A DNA stretch of 8,479 nucleotides from Cyanobacteria bacterium UBA3803 (GCA_002369055.1 DFEL01000180.1:1-8479); one strand, 5' to 3'; shown: positions 1 through 6,590, numbered from the stretch's first letter. Numbers and translations: made by a program. Notes: a model not told the origin generated them from the sequence alone.

Positions 1-488
1 ATCATTAAATGAGGGATACCGCTACCTTTTTTTACTACAATTTCTAAACTGATATTTTTCATCATATTTTCATCTGTATGAAATTGTATGTAATATGTGC
101 CTGGTTCGGTAAAAGCAAGTTTTGCTTCCATGTTTCTGTCACTTTCTGACCAGTATCCTTCAGAATCATATCCGCTTTCGTGCCACAGGTCTTTACCGAA
201 TTCATACAAAGTATCTTTATCTTTATCCAGTACTTCACCCGAAAAATATATGTTTGTATTTTCGCCATACATTAATGAACGAATTTTACAAATCTTTGGT
301 TGACCTTTTTTTACAACAATAGGTCCATACATTGAACCTTCATCAAGACTGTAACTTCTTTTTGCTATTGTTTGGCTTTCAATGCTATAATATGTCCAAA
401 AACAAATTAAACAAAAAACAGCACAAATAAACATTAAGTTGTTATAAAAAAACAGATTTTCTTTTTTTTGTTTAGGATTTACTATCAT
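1..488 (-). CDS. Single-pass membrane protein with extracytoplasmic beta-rich domain (3' end cut by window)
   Basis: An uninterrupted frame starts at the ATG at 486-488 and runs off the left edge, giving 162 residues without a stop. A charged start (MIVNPKQKKEN) precedes a hydrophobic stretch at about residues 13-34, then a polar, beta-strand-like segment rich in Gly, Tyr and Asp (about 45-160). Within it the phrase FTEPGTYYIQF resembles the edge strands of Ig-like or jelly-roll domains. By the positive-inside rule the beta domain lies outside the cytoplasmic membrane. It follows the DUF350 gene by 22 nt on the same strand, with only a weak GAAG ribosome site, and is probably the last visible member of the PspA/DUF4178/DUF350 operon. 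I do not recognise the family. A sensor or partner for the DUF350 membrane protein is inference. The C-terminus is unseen and may contain a second membrane helix. Confidence 0.8.
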   Translation of the reverse strand, partial: MIVNPKQKKENLFFYNNLMFICAVFCLICFWTYYSIESQTIAKRSYSLDEGSMYGPIVVKKGQPKICKIRSLMYGENTNIYFSGEVLDKDKDTLYEFGKDLWHESGYDSEGYWSESDRNMEAKLAFTEPGTYYIQFHTDENMMKNISLEIVVKKGSGIPHLM

Positions 489-510
489 ACTTCAAATTTT
501 CACTATCAAA

Positions 511-1380
511 TTATACTATATTAACGAAATCAACCATAAAGAAGATTAACAATGCAAAGCCAATGATGACAAATGCTTCACCGAGTCCTGCTGCTACGTT
601 ATTGTCTTTAATTTCTTGTTTTATGTTGATTGCTTTTACTACCATTCTGTCCAAAATGAAAGCAATACTTGGAAGTAAAAGCACAATTGCTGTTAAATCA
701 ATAAAATAAAGCAATAATCCGTGTTGCCAAGTTCCGACATCACCAAGAGTTGCTCTCATTAAAATTAGACCTATTGCGATAATATTTCCTGCAAATGACA
801 CTCCGACAGCAACATTATCTTCTTCAATTTCACCCAATAAAGAATAAGGTGTAAGTTTATCGTATATTTTTGCAAAAATGATTAAGAAAATCATACCTAA
901 CATATAATATACAAACGATGATATAACACCGTACATTTTTCCATGTGCTGCCAATGTGTCACCTGTTACACAAGCCGATATAATTAAACCTGATGCAACA
1001 TAGATACCAAAGTGAACTGCTGCTGTACCGATGTTTCTATCTCTTACTATTTCTGCAACATTATCGAATTTGTGTAAAATTGCTTTTTCTACTATAAAAC
1101 CTGAGAATAACATTAAGAAAATTCCCAATAGTGCATAAATTATGTAGTATATTAAATCTATTTTAAAAGGAAATGTTGATTCACCGACAAATGCTCCTAT
1201 TAAAACAGCAACATTACCGAATAAAAATCCGCAATATGGAATAACTGCCGTAACATTACCCTTTTTTATTTCACCGTACATATCATATTTTATACATTTA
1301 GTAAACATCCATTTACCAAAAATTAGCATTAAACAAGATACTACAATATATATAAGACTTGTCAAAATAGAATATTTCAT
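511..1380 (-). CDS. Tandem DUF350 (YjfL-type) integral membrane protein
   Basis: This 289-residue protein is almost entirely hydrophobic, with about eight membrane helices. It is built from four repeats, each opening with a short acidic/polar loop: GEIKKGNV (36-43), AEIVRDRNI (109-117), GEIEEDNV (183-190) and QEIKDNNV (255-262). Each loop is followed by a small-residue-rich helix. The period is 72-74 residues. A single DUF350 domain such as E. coli YjfL (about 130 aa) holds two such half-units, so this is a double DUF350 protein. Its molecular function is not established; the family recurs next to PspA and DUF4178/DUF2491 genes. The ATG overlaps the stop of the upstream DUF4178 gene by one base (TAATG), with a GAGGAG Shine-Dalgarno inside that gene, so the two are probably translationally coupled. 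The family call is from memory of the repeat pattern. Confidence 0.85.
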   Translation of the reverse strand: MKYSILTSLIYIVVSCLMLIFGKWMFTKCIKYDMYGEIKKGNVTAVIPYCGFLFGNVAVLIGAFVGESTFPFKIDLIYYIIYALLGIFLMLFSGFIVEKAILHKFDNVAEIVRDRNIGTAAVHFGIYVASGLIISACVTGDTLAAHGKMYGVISSFVYYMLGMIFLIIFAKIYDKLTPYSLLGEIEEDNVAVGVSFAGNIIAIGLILMRATLGDVGTWQHGLLLYFIDLTAIVLLLPSIAFILDRMVVKAINIKQEIKDNNVAAGLGEAFVIIGFALLIFFMVDFVNIV

Positions 1381-2078
1381 TAATTTTGCTCCTCACCATG
1401 TGTAGAATAAACCGTAATAGCAGATGGTTTTATAACTTGCGAATAGTAGCAAGCATAATCAGATTTGCCTTCTTCATTCTTCCATTCTTCAACTGAAACG
1501 AGGTAGTTTCCGTTTTTAAAATCCCAGTAATACAATTTTTCTACTTTTTTGTCGTCGCAATGTTTGTAGAATTTTGCATCGCCTGAATCAACATAACTAT
1601 ACTGTCTGTTAAGATAGTATACCGAGCCGGATTCGTTTTCGTCAATTTCTTTTAGAGATGTTGTAATTCGTAAATCACCTATTGTCAGTTTTTTTAACAC
1701 AACTGATACGACTAAATCATCATCATCATCGACATCAACCCAAACTTTTTCACCGTCATTTCTAACGCATTCCAATTCATACCAGCTATAATCGCCTTCC
1801 ATGTATAGATTTCTACCAATAACTTTCAAATCTAAATCCGTATCATATCCTTCAACGTTAGCCAGTTTTATGACGCCACCTTCTTTAACGTTTTGTATAA
1901 TTCTCATATCTTCAGAATATTTGTTCATACTTTGTTTTAAATCAAAATTTCTCTTAGCCAATGCTATGATTAAAACAACCACAAATATTAATCCGAGTGC
2001 GGCAAGAAAACCTGTTGACATCGGTACGATACAAGCTATAATTACAAAAATAATTATCCCATAAATTGCTATGTACAT
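1380..2078 (-). CDS. Membrane-anchored DUF4178 protein
   Basis: The protein has 232 residues. Two hydrophobic helices occupy about residues 3-19 and 22-41, followed by a basic AKR and a soluble domain. From about residue 60 the domain has the DUF4178 look: a KVIGR strand, then YSWYELEC (97-104), a KVWVDVDDDDDL segment (111-122) and, in the second half, YYWDFKNGNYLVSVEEW (183-199). The W-Y-E-L strand, the W-V/L strand followed by acids, and the late aromatic pair plus ExW are what I recognise for this family. Function is unproven; DUF4178 and the related DUF2491 (YjfK) are habitual neighbours of PspA and DUF350 genes, where an envelope role is assumed. A strong AAAGGAG ribosome site (2084-2090) lies 5 nt before the ATG. 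The soluble domain probably faces the cytoplasm if the two helices form a hairpin. Five consecutive Asp (117-121) come from a GAT repeat. Confidence 0.82.
   Translation of the reverse strand: MYIAIYGIIIFVIIACIVPMSTGFLAALGLIFVVVLIIALAKRNFDLKQSMNKYSEDMRIIQNVKEGGVIKLANVEGYDTDLDLKVIGRNLYMEGDYSWYELECVRNDGEKVWVDVDDDDDLVVSVVLKKLTIGDLRITTSLKEIDENESGSVYYLNRQYSYVDSGDAKFYKHCDDKKVEKLYYWDFKNGNYLVSVEEWKNEEGKSDYACYYSQVIKPSAITVYSTHGEEQN
1716..1730 (-). repeat. (GAT)5 trinucleotide run inside the DUF4178 gene
   Basis: Five perfect ATC units on the plus strand read as five GAT codons on the coding strand and give Asp117-Asp121. Slippage by whole units would change the acidic loop length without breaking the frame. 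This is short enough to be chance. Confidence 0.6.
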
Positions 2079-2095
2079 TTTTACTCCTTTTTATA

Positions 2096-2839
2096 CTAAT
2101 TATTTTCTGTTTCAATATCTTTTTGTTCAATTAAATATTTTGGAGTTATTTGTTTTTTTAATTCCAATAGTGATTGTTGAACTTCGTCTGAATATGTTGT
2201 ACCGATTGCTGCATTTATTTCTTTATCTATATCTGTTTCAATAGTTGTCATTTCTTCATAGGCTTGAGCCATTGATTCTTCTTTGTGTACTTTTTCTTTC
2301 ATGTTTTCTAATAGTGCTTGTGCATTGTTATCACTCATAGAAACCATTTGTTTGCTTATTTTTCTTGATGTAACTGCTACTCTATGACGTGCTTTTAATG
2401 TTTTAACTTCGTCTTCCCAATTTTGTATTTGTTCTTTTAGGTTAGCGATTTTGCTTTCCATTTTTTCTGACATAGTAGTATAGTTTTTTGCATCAAGAGT
2501 GTATTTTTTGATATTTTCAATTGCTGTTTGTTTTTTCTTTAATGCTTCTGATGCTAATCTGTCAGCATCTGCTTGGCTTAAATCTCCTGATTGTGCTTTT
2601 TGCAACAATGTTAGTGCTTTTTTTTCATAATCTTTTGCTATTTCTGTTTGTTCTGCAATTTTATTTTGAGTATCTATTGCAAGAGATTTTATTTCTGCAA
2701 GACCTTTCATACTTGTATCGTAATCTTTTTTCAAATCACGGATTGCTTGTTCTGCCATTAAAATAGGGTCTTGAATTTTGTTTACAAATGCATGTAAAAA
2801 CGATTGCACGACTTTAAATAATTTTTGAAAAATGTTCAT
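2096..2839 (-). CDS. pspA: PspA/IM30 (VIPP1) family membrane-remodelling protein
   Basis: The 247 residues are nearly all helical and charged, as in the ESCRT-III-like PspA/VIPP1 family. An amphipathic N-terminal helix (about 1-22, MNIFQKLFKVVQSFLHAFVN) would insert into the inner leaflet. The family start of the long coiled-coil hairpin follows as DPILMAEQAIRDL (24-36). Helices continue through IQNWEDEVKTLKARHRVAV (138-156) to about residue 210. A short tail of roughly 35 residues follows, and there is no obvious VIPP1-style C-terminal extension. The length fits (E. coli PspA is about 222 aa). Family members form rods and rings on the cytoplasmic membrane and preserve it under stress. The ATG directly abuts the TAA of the upstream J-like gene, with only a weak purine-rich site before it, so translation is probably coupled. 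No pspF or pspBC is visible. The family call is firm; the exact paralogue is not. Confidence 0.93.
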   Translation of the reverse strand: MNIFQKLFKVVQSFLHAFVNKIQDPILMAEQAIRDLKKDYDTSMKGLAEIKSLAIDTQNKIAEQTEIAKDYEKKALTLLQKAQSGDLSQADADRLASEALKKKQTAIENIKKYTLDAKNYTTMSEKMESKIANLKEQIQNWEDEVKTLKARHRVAVTSRKISKQMVSMSDNNAQALLENMKEKVHKEESMAQAYEEMTTIETDIDKEINAAIGTTYSDEVQQSLLELKKQITPKYLIEQKDIETENN

Positions 2840-3226
2840 TTATTGCTCGCTTTCTTCTGTATGTTTACGTTCAAAATACTGATATGCTTGGTTTATCATA
2901 TCTATTCTTTTTACTGCTTTTTTTTGTTTTTCTTCATCACCGGCAAAATTTTCCGGATTATATTTATTCAACAGTTCTTCGTATCGTGCTTTTATTGCAT
3001 CAAATGATATGTCATTATCTTTAAAGCCTAATGTTTTAAGATAATGTTCGTCAAGAGGTATTTGCTCATCATCTGTTGGAAACAAAGGTTTGCCATAGGC
3101 TTTTTCTGCTGCCTCTAAATCTGCATCCATTTGAGCATAAGCATCTTTCAATGGTATGTCTTCTTTTTCTACCGCTGATTTAATTTTGTCAACGGCGTCT
3201 TTTAAAATGTCCTTAATATCTTTCAT
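2840..3226 (-). CDS. Small acidic protein with degenerate J-like domain (NPE in place of HPD)
   Basis: The 128-residue soluble protein has a helical, Lys/Glu-rich N-terminal half (1-55). The C-terminal region (about 60-120) lines up with a DnaJ J-domain: HYLKTLGF matches the usual DYYEILGV opening, FDAIKARYEELLNKYNPENF matches the helix II and loop region, and AVKRIDMINQAYQYF matches helix III (F..INEAY.VL). The invariant HPD tripeptide that activates Hsp70 ATPase is NPE here (residues 90-92; bases 2951-2959 on the coding strand read AAT CCG GAA). Stimulation of DnaK is therefore unlikely, and a binding or adaptor role is more plausible. The stop TAA is followed at once by the pspA ATG, pointing to a fixed partnership with PspA. 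A ribosome site AAGGA (3233-3237) lies 6 nt before the ATG. The J-fold is my reading of the pattern; the rest of the protein matches nothing I know. Confidence 0.75.
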   Translation of the reverse strand: MKDIKDILKDAVDKIKSAVEKEDIPLKDAYAQMDADLEAAEKAYGKPLFPTDDEQIPLDEHYLKTLGFKDNDISFDAIKARYEELLNKYNPENFAGDEEKQKKAVKRIDMINQAYQYFERKHTEESEQ

Positions 3227-3234
3227 AATCTATC

Positions 3235-3263
3235 CTTATACCATAATTATTTCTTGTTTTCAA
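3235..3263 (-). promoter_or_regulatory. Candidate extended -10 promoter for the J-like/pspA module
   Basis: On the minus strand, TTGAAA (3263-3258) is separated by exactly 17 nt from TATAAG (3240-3235), and TGG directly precedes the -10, giving an extended -10 element. Both hexamers are 5 of 6 to the sigma-70 consensus. The site straddles the end of the Maf gene (stop at 3249-3247) and the 20-nt gap. The -10 ends 8 nt before the J-like ATG, so a transcript from here would be essentially leaderless and would omit the AAGGA ribosome site, which would serve only read-through mRNA. AT-rich DNA gives false hits; unproven. Confidence 0.5.
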
Positions 3264-4998
3264 TATTTATTAAGTTATCTAAATTTTTTGAGTAGTTAAG
3301 AATTGTATTAAACATATTTACTATTAATTCTTTTTTGATTTTGTTATCTTTTGATAAAACAAGTTTAGAGAACTGTATTATTTCTATTTGAATTATATCT
3401 TGTAATATCATTGTGGAAGTTATTGATGTTATAATTGGTGTTGCATATTCAAAAAATGAAGGATGGTCTTTGTACATTTCAAACCATTCTTGAACCGAAT
3501 TAATAACAGGTCGTATTTTTTGTTGTTCTTCCTTTAGTATATCCAATGAAGTTGTATGTATTTTTTCTTCAAAAGAAGAAGATGATTTAATTGTTTCTTC
3601 AATAATTTGGGAAGATGATACTGTTTCATCAGATAAAATTTCTTCCAAAGATTTGTACTGCATTCCGTTGATAAAGGCACCAAACGTGCTTAAATTGTAT
3701 AAATTTGAAGTTTTATCTTTAGCAAAAATTATTTCAAATTGTTTTATAAATTCTGCGTAGTCTGCTCTTGTTTTAACGTATTCTCCTGTGATTGATTTTA
3801 CAGTTGCAAGGGGAATAATATTATTGTGTAATTTTATTGATTTACCGTCATTTGCTACTGCAATTTGACCTGTGCAGTATGCGGTGTCATCTTTGAATGC
3901 CAAATCAACACCTGCAAAAATAATATTTTTGAAGCCCATAAGTTTTGCACACCTATACGCACAAATAGTGCTTGTTCCTCCTGTTTCCAAACATTTTAGT
4001 TTAGTTGGTAATTTCATTTGTAATTTGTTACTGAAGATGTTGTTTTGTGAGTAATAAATAAAATAGTGTTTAAACGTTTTTAATCTCAGGTAATAATCAG
4101 ATTTAATATCCTCAATAACGTTAATTGATTTAAGATATTCATTGTCGGTTTTTAGGGAATCTTTCAACCATTTTGCATCAATTACGACACAAAAATCAGG
4201 AAAGATATCATTATTTTTTAGGATTTCAAGAGTTCTATGCACTGCAAAAATAATGAATTTATCTCTGTTCTTTTTTATTATTTCAATGTTATCTTTTAAT
4301 GATGGGCCTGCACCTAATACAAGTGCGGTTTTGTTTTTAAATTTATTTTCAAGTAAATTTACGGGATAGTTTTTAGCCTTGTCGGTAACGTTATGTAGAG
4401 TATTAATAACCCAATCTTTTGAAAGTTTTTTTATTGTATTTAAATCTACAATTTTGTTTTGACAAGTTTCATATATTCGCTCAGTTAGCAGTGTAAATTC
4501 GCTTGAATGTAGCATTAAGTAATTTTTGAGAAAAACAAATTCGATTTTATCATCCAATAAATAACGTTCTTCTATGTATTTGGTACAATCATTTATGTTG
4601 TCAGTTATGTAGAGTCTTCCATCTGTAAAGTATTTTGTTAAATCCACGTATTCAAACGTAAACCTTAAAATATTCAAATCAGGTTCATATAAAATTAGAG
4701 AAGAAATACTTTTTTGGTGAATATAATCTAATAAATTGCCAAGCCCAAGACCAAATATTACGATAAAATCGTGACGACTTGTGGCTGATTTTATTTGACT
4801 TTCATATATTTTTTTTGCTGCTTCTAAAGGACTTGGCGTATCATCAATATATCTGTCTCCCGAAGTTAATATGTATTCTCCATATTGATTTTTTAAAGCT
4901 CCAAGATTTTGAGAAGCTTTATTTAATGAAATTTTATTTATTTTTTTTGAAAGGTTTTTGTTTATTTTTTCAAGAGCTTTTATATTATTTTTAAACAT
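3247..4998 (-). CDS. Maf/DUF115 family protein (motility-accessory-factor-type glycosyltransferase)
   Basis: The 583-residue cytoplasmic-looking protein has no signal peptide. An N-terminal Rossmann-like part carries FGLGLGNLL (82-90) and YEPD (104-107), typical of the Maf N-terminal domain. The central DUF115/MAF_flag10 domain has the signature LGAGPSL (228-234), then FPDFCVVID (266-274), GGTST (340-344) and FAGVDLAF (361-368). The C-terminal third is helical. Maf proteins are linked to transfer of nonulosonic acids (pseudaminic or legionaminic) to flagellin; the archaeal relative MptE is a pterin pyrophosphokinase, so DUF115 alone does not fix the substrate. No flagellar or sugar-synthesis gene is in view, so modification of another surface protein is possible. 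The ATG has an AAGG site overlapping the stop of the upstream tolC-type gene 8 nt away. Family call confident, substrate unknown. Confidence 0.86.
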   Translation of the reverse strand: MFKNNIKALEKINKNLSKKINKISLNKASQNLGALKNQYGEYILTSGDRYIDDTPSPLEAAKKIYESQIKSATSRHDFIVIFGLGLGNLLDYIHQKSISSLILYEPDLNILRFTFEYVDLTKYFTDGRLYITDNINDCTKYIEERYLLDDKIEFVFLKNYLMLHSSEFTLLTERIYETCQNKIVDLNTIKKLSKDWVINTLHNVTDKAKNYPVNLLENKFKNKTALVLGAGPSLKDNIEIIKKNRDKFIIFAVHRTLEILKNNDIFPDFCVVIDAKWLKDSLKTDNEYLKSINVIEDIKSDYYLRLKTFKHYFIYYSQNNIFSNKLQMKLPTKLKCLETGGTSTICAYRCAKLMGFKNIIFAGVDLAFKDDTAYCTGQIAVANDGKSIKLHNNIIPLATVKSITGEYVKTRADYAEFIKQFEIIFAKDKTSNLYNLSTFGAFINGMQYKSLEEILSDETVSSSQIIEETIKSSSSFEEKIHTTSLDILKEEQQKIRPVINSVQEWFEMYKDHPSFFEYATPIITSITSTMILQDIIQIEIIQFSKLVLSKDNKIKKELIVNMFNTILNYSKNLDNLINIENKK

Positions 4999-5006
4999 AC
5001 TTTACC

Positions 5007-6509
5007 TTATTTTTGGTGCTTTTTTCCACATTTTATAAATTTACTTAATGATTCATTTTCGTCGCCTTCGTGATATTCTGCTGCGTGTTCAGCGTCGTCG
5101 TGATAATCTATTAAATGATAGTGCATTGCCATTTCAAGATTGATTAGGGCAATATTATATTTATATTCTGCATTTGTATATTCTTTTATTGAATTTATAT
5201 AAACTTCTTTTGCATATTCCAAATCCAATTGAGATGTTATATTTTTTTCATAATTTGAATAGGTTATATCAAAGTATTGAGAGGCTTTTTGCATCTTTTC
5301 TTTATTTTCTGATATGTTTTTATATGTTGTATTTACGTTGTTTAAGCATTTTCTTACTGTAAAATAAAGATTCTTTTTGAATGTTTCTATTTCTGTATCT
5401 GCGAGTTCCAGTTGTGCTTTTGCCCCTTTTATGTCATATTTTTGACGCATTGCATTAATTGATGACTCAACAGAAACACCTACCGATAAACCGTTATTTT
5501 TAAATTGGTTTGTATTTAAAAAATCATATCCTACACCGGCATTTAGTTCAGGGTAATAGCTTCTTTTTACCAGCAAAAGTGCTTGTTCAAAGGAGTTTTT
5601 TGTTGCTACCAGTGCTTTTATGTCAGGACTGTTTTTGTATGCTTTTTCAACTGCTTCAGTGTATGTGAATTTTGGATGTGTAAATATCGTATCATCTTTT
5701 TTGATTTGTTGTTTTGTTTGTGTGTATGAAATATTTTTTATGGAATTTTGTTTTTGTGGTTTGTATGAAAAAGTTTGTGTTTCGTAAATCTTGTAATCAG
5801 GTGCATTGTCAAGATATATAGCATTGTTTAATTCTTCTTTTGCATTTTTATATGAAACTTCCGAATTATTTAGTTCAACTTTTGCTTTGTATTGGCGTAA
5901 TTGTGCATTAAATAAATCTGCTTGGTTTTTTTTACCTTCACTTACTAACTTTTGAATTTCTTTCGCTATTTTTGTTTGCAAATCATAGTTCATTTTTTGT
6001 GTTTCGTATTCGGCTTTTGCACGAAGCAAGTTGTAATAGTGAGTTTTGATATTAAATACGGTAGTACAAACAATGTCCTCAAATTCATATTCGGCTGCGA
6101 TTTTTAAAAATTCTTCCATTTTAACGTTGGCTGTTGTTTTTCCAAAATCCCAAATCATTTTATTAAGACTTACGCTTACGGATGGAAGTTCTCTGTAATT
6201 TCTTGAAAATTCTTCCCTGTTAGAATTGAATTCCTGTCTATATCCTGCACCTGCACTAAATTCCGGAAAATATGCGGATTTTGCAATTCCAACATTACTT
6301 TTGGCTATTTCTAATCTATGGGCATATTCCTTTATTACCGGGCTGTTTTTTACTCCGATTGAGATACAATCTTTAATTGTTAAAATGGAGTTTTCTTTTA
6401 TATTAATATCAGTTTCTTTATGATGATGGTGATTACAGCTGCAATCTTCAATCGCAAATGCAGATAATTGTACGAGTAGTATGGCTGTAATTATTAGTAT
6501 TTTTTTCAT
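5007..6509 (-). CDS. TolC-family outer-membrane efflux channel with His/Cys-rich ends
   Basis: The 500-residue protein begins with a clear signal peptide (MKKILIITAILLVQLSAFA, likely cleavage after residue 19). It has the two-fold OEP layout: repeat 1 from about residue 42 (LTIKDCISIGVKNSP, then AYFPEFSAGAGY at 79-90 and a long helical stretch to about 232), and repeat 2 from about 281 (FTYTEAVEKAYKNSPDI, SYYPELNAGVGYDF at 317-330, helices to about 466). A linker of about 50 residues separates them. TolC trimers span the outer membrane and periplasm and dock on inner-membrane pumps through an adaptor; neither partner is encoded here. Oddly, the mature N-terminus carries CSCNHHHH (23-30) and the C-terminus has His at 463, 465, 470, 475, 480 and 498 among many acids, suggesting metal binding in the periplasm. 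No lipobox is present, so C23 is not a lipid anchor. First gene of the minus-strand run. Confidence 0.93.
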   Translation of the reverse strand: MKKILIITAILLVQLSAFAIEDCSCNHHHHKETDINIKENSILTIKDCISIGVKNSPVIKEYAHRLEIAKSNVGIAKSAYFPEFSAGAGYRQEFNSNREEFSRNYRELPSVSVSLNKMIWDFGKTTANVKMEEFLKIAAEYEFEDIVCTTVFNIKTHYYNLLRAKAEYETQKMNYDLQTKIAKEIQKLVSEGKKNQADLFNAQLRQYKAKVELNNSEVSYKNAKEELNNAIYLDNAPDYKIYETQTFSYKPQKQNSIKNISYTQTKQQIKKDDTIFTHPKFTYTEAVEKAYKNSPDIKALVATKNSFEQALLLVKRSYYPELNAGVGYDFLNTNQFKNNGLSVGVSVESSINAMRQKYDIKGAKAQLELADTEIETFKKNLYFTVRKCLNNVNTTYKNISENKEKMQKASQYFDITYSNYEKNITSQLDLEYAKEVYINSIKEYTNAEYKYNIALINLEMAMHYHLIDYHDDAEHAAEYHEGDENESLSKFIKCGKKHQK

Positions 6510-6535
6510 ATTTCAATAATATCATAAATTTGCTT

Positions 6536-6549
6536 ATATGTTGACATAT
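6536..6549. promoter_or_regulatory. 14-bp dyad over the -35, possible operator
   Basis: ATATGT-TG-ACATAT is a perfect inverted repeat (6-nt arms, 2-nt centre) covering the TTGACA -35 and lying between the two divergent genes. It could bind a dimeric regulator affecting both directions. Short, AT-rich, and seen once only, so it may be chance. Confidence 0.25.
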
Positions 6550-6571
6550 TTTTATTTTTAGCAAATATATA
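6541..6571 (+). promoter_or_regulatory. Candidate promoter of the alcohol dehydrogenase gene
   Basis: A perfect -35 TTGACA (6541-6546) is followed by an AT stretch with TATATA at 6566-6571 (19-nt spacer) or AATATA at 6564-6569 (17-nt spacer). The ATG is 31-33 nt downstream of the -10, leaving room for a leader with a strong ribosome site. The exact -10 is ambiguous in this TA-rich run. Confidence 0.55.
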
Positions 6572-6590
6572 TATATTGGGTTATTAAAAA

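Larger units (their letters stand above)
1..6509 (-). other. Probable seven-gene operon (tolC-like to beta-domain protein)
   Basis: Seven same-strand genes are separated by 8, 20, 0, 17, -1 and 22 nt, and no hairpin with a T-run is visible at any junction. The likely start is in the 93-nt divergent gap 6510-6602. On the minus strand TATGAT (6526-6521) is a possible -10, 11 nt before the tolC-type ATG, but I could not find a convincing -35 with it. A secondary promoter may lie at 3235-3263. The operon continues past base 1. Confidence 0.65.

Noticed and set aside
62..268. Open frame of 68 codons on the minus strand
   Set aside because: It lies out of frame inside the longer gene that runs from 488 off the left edge, and its product lacks any family pattern.
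97..322. Two short overlapping plus-strand frames
   Set aside because: Antisense shadows of the partial minus-strand gene; low-complexity products with no ribosome sites.
1801..2064. Plus-strand frame of 87 codons
   Set aside because: Antisense to the DUF4178 gene N-terminal membrane region; no ribosome site or family pattern.
2521..3007. Two plus-strand frames with very hydrophobic products
   Set aside because: Antisense of Lys/Glu-rich helical genes (pspA and J-like); the complement of AAA/GAA codons gives Phe/Leu-rich nonsense.
3872..4994. Three plus-strand frames opposite the Maf gene
   Set aside because: Antisense shadows of a gene with clear domain motifs; no supporting signals.
5174..6423. 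Two plus-strand frames opposite the tolC-type gene
   Set aside because: Antisense shadows; hydrophobic low-complexity products, no ribosome sites.
6429..6452. Possible lipoprotein Cys in the TolC-type signal region
   Set aside because: The residues before Cys23 (A-I-E-D) do not form a lipobox, and AFA at 17-19 is a normal signal peptidase I site.
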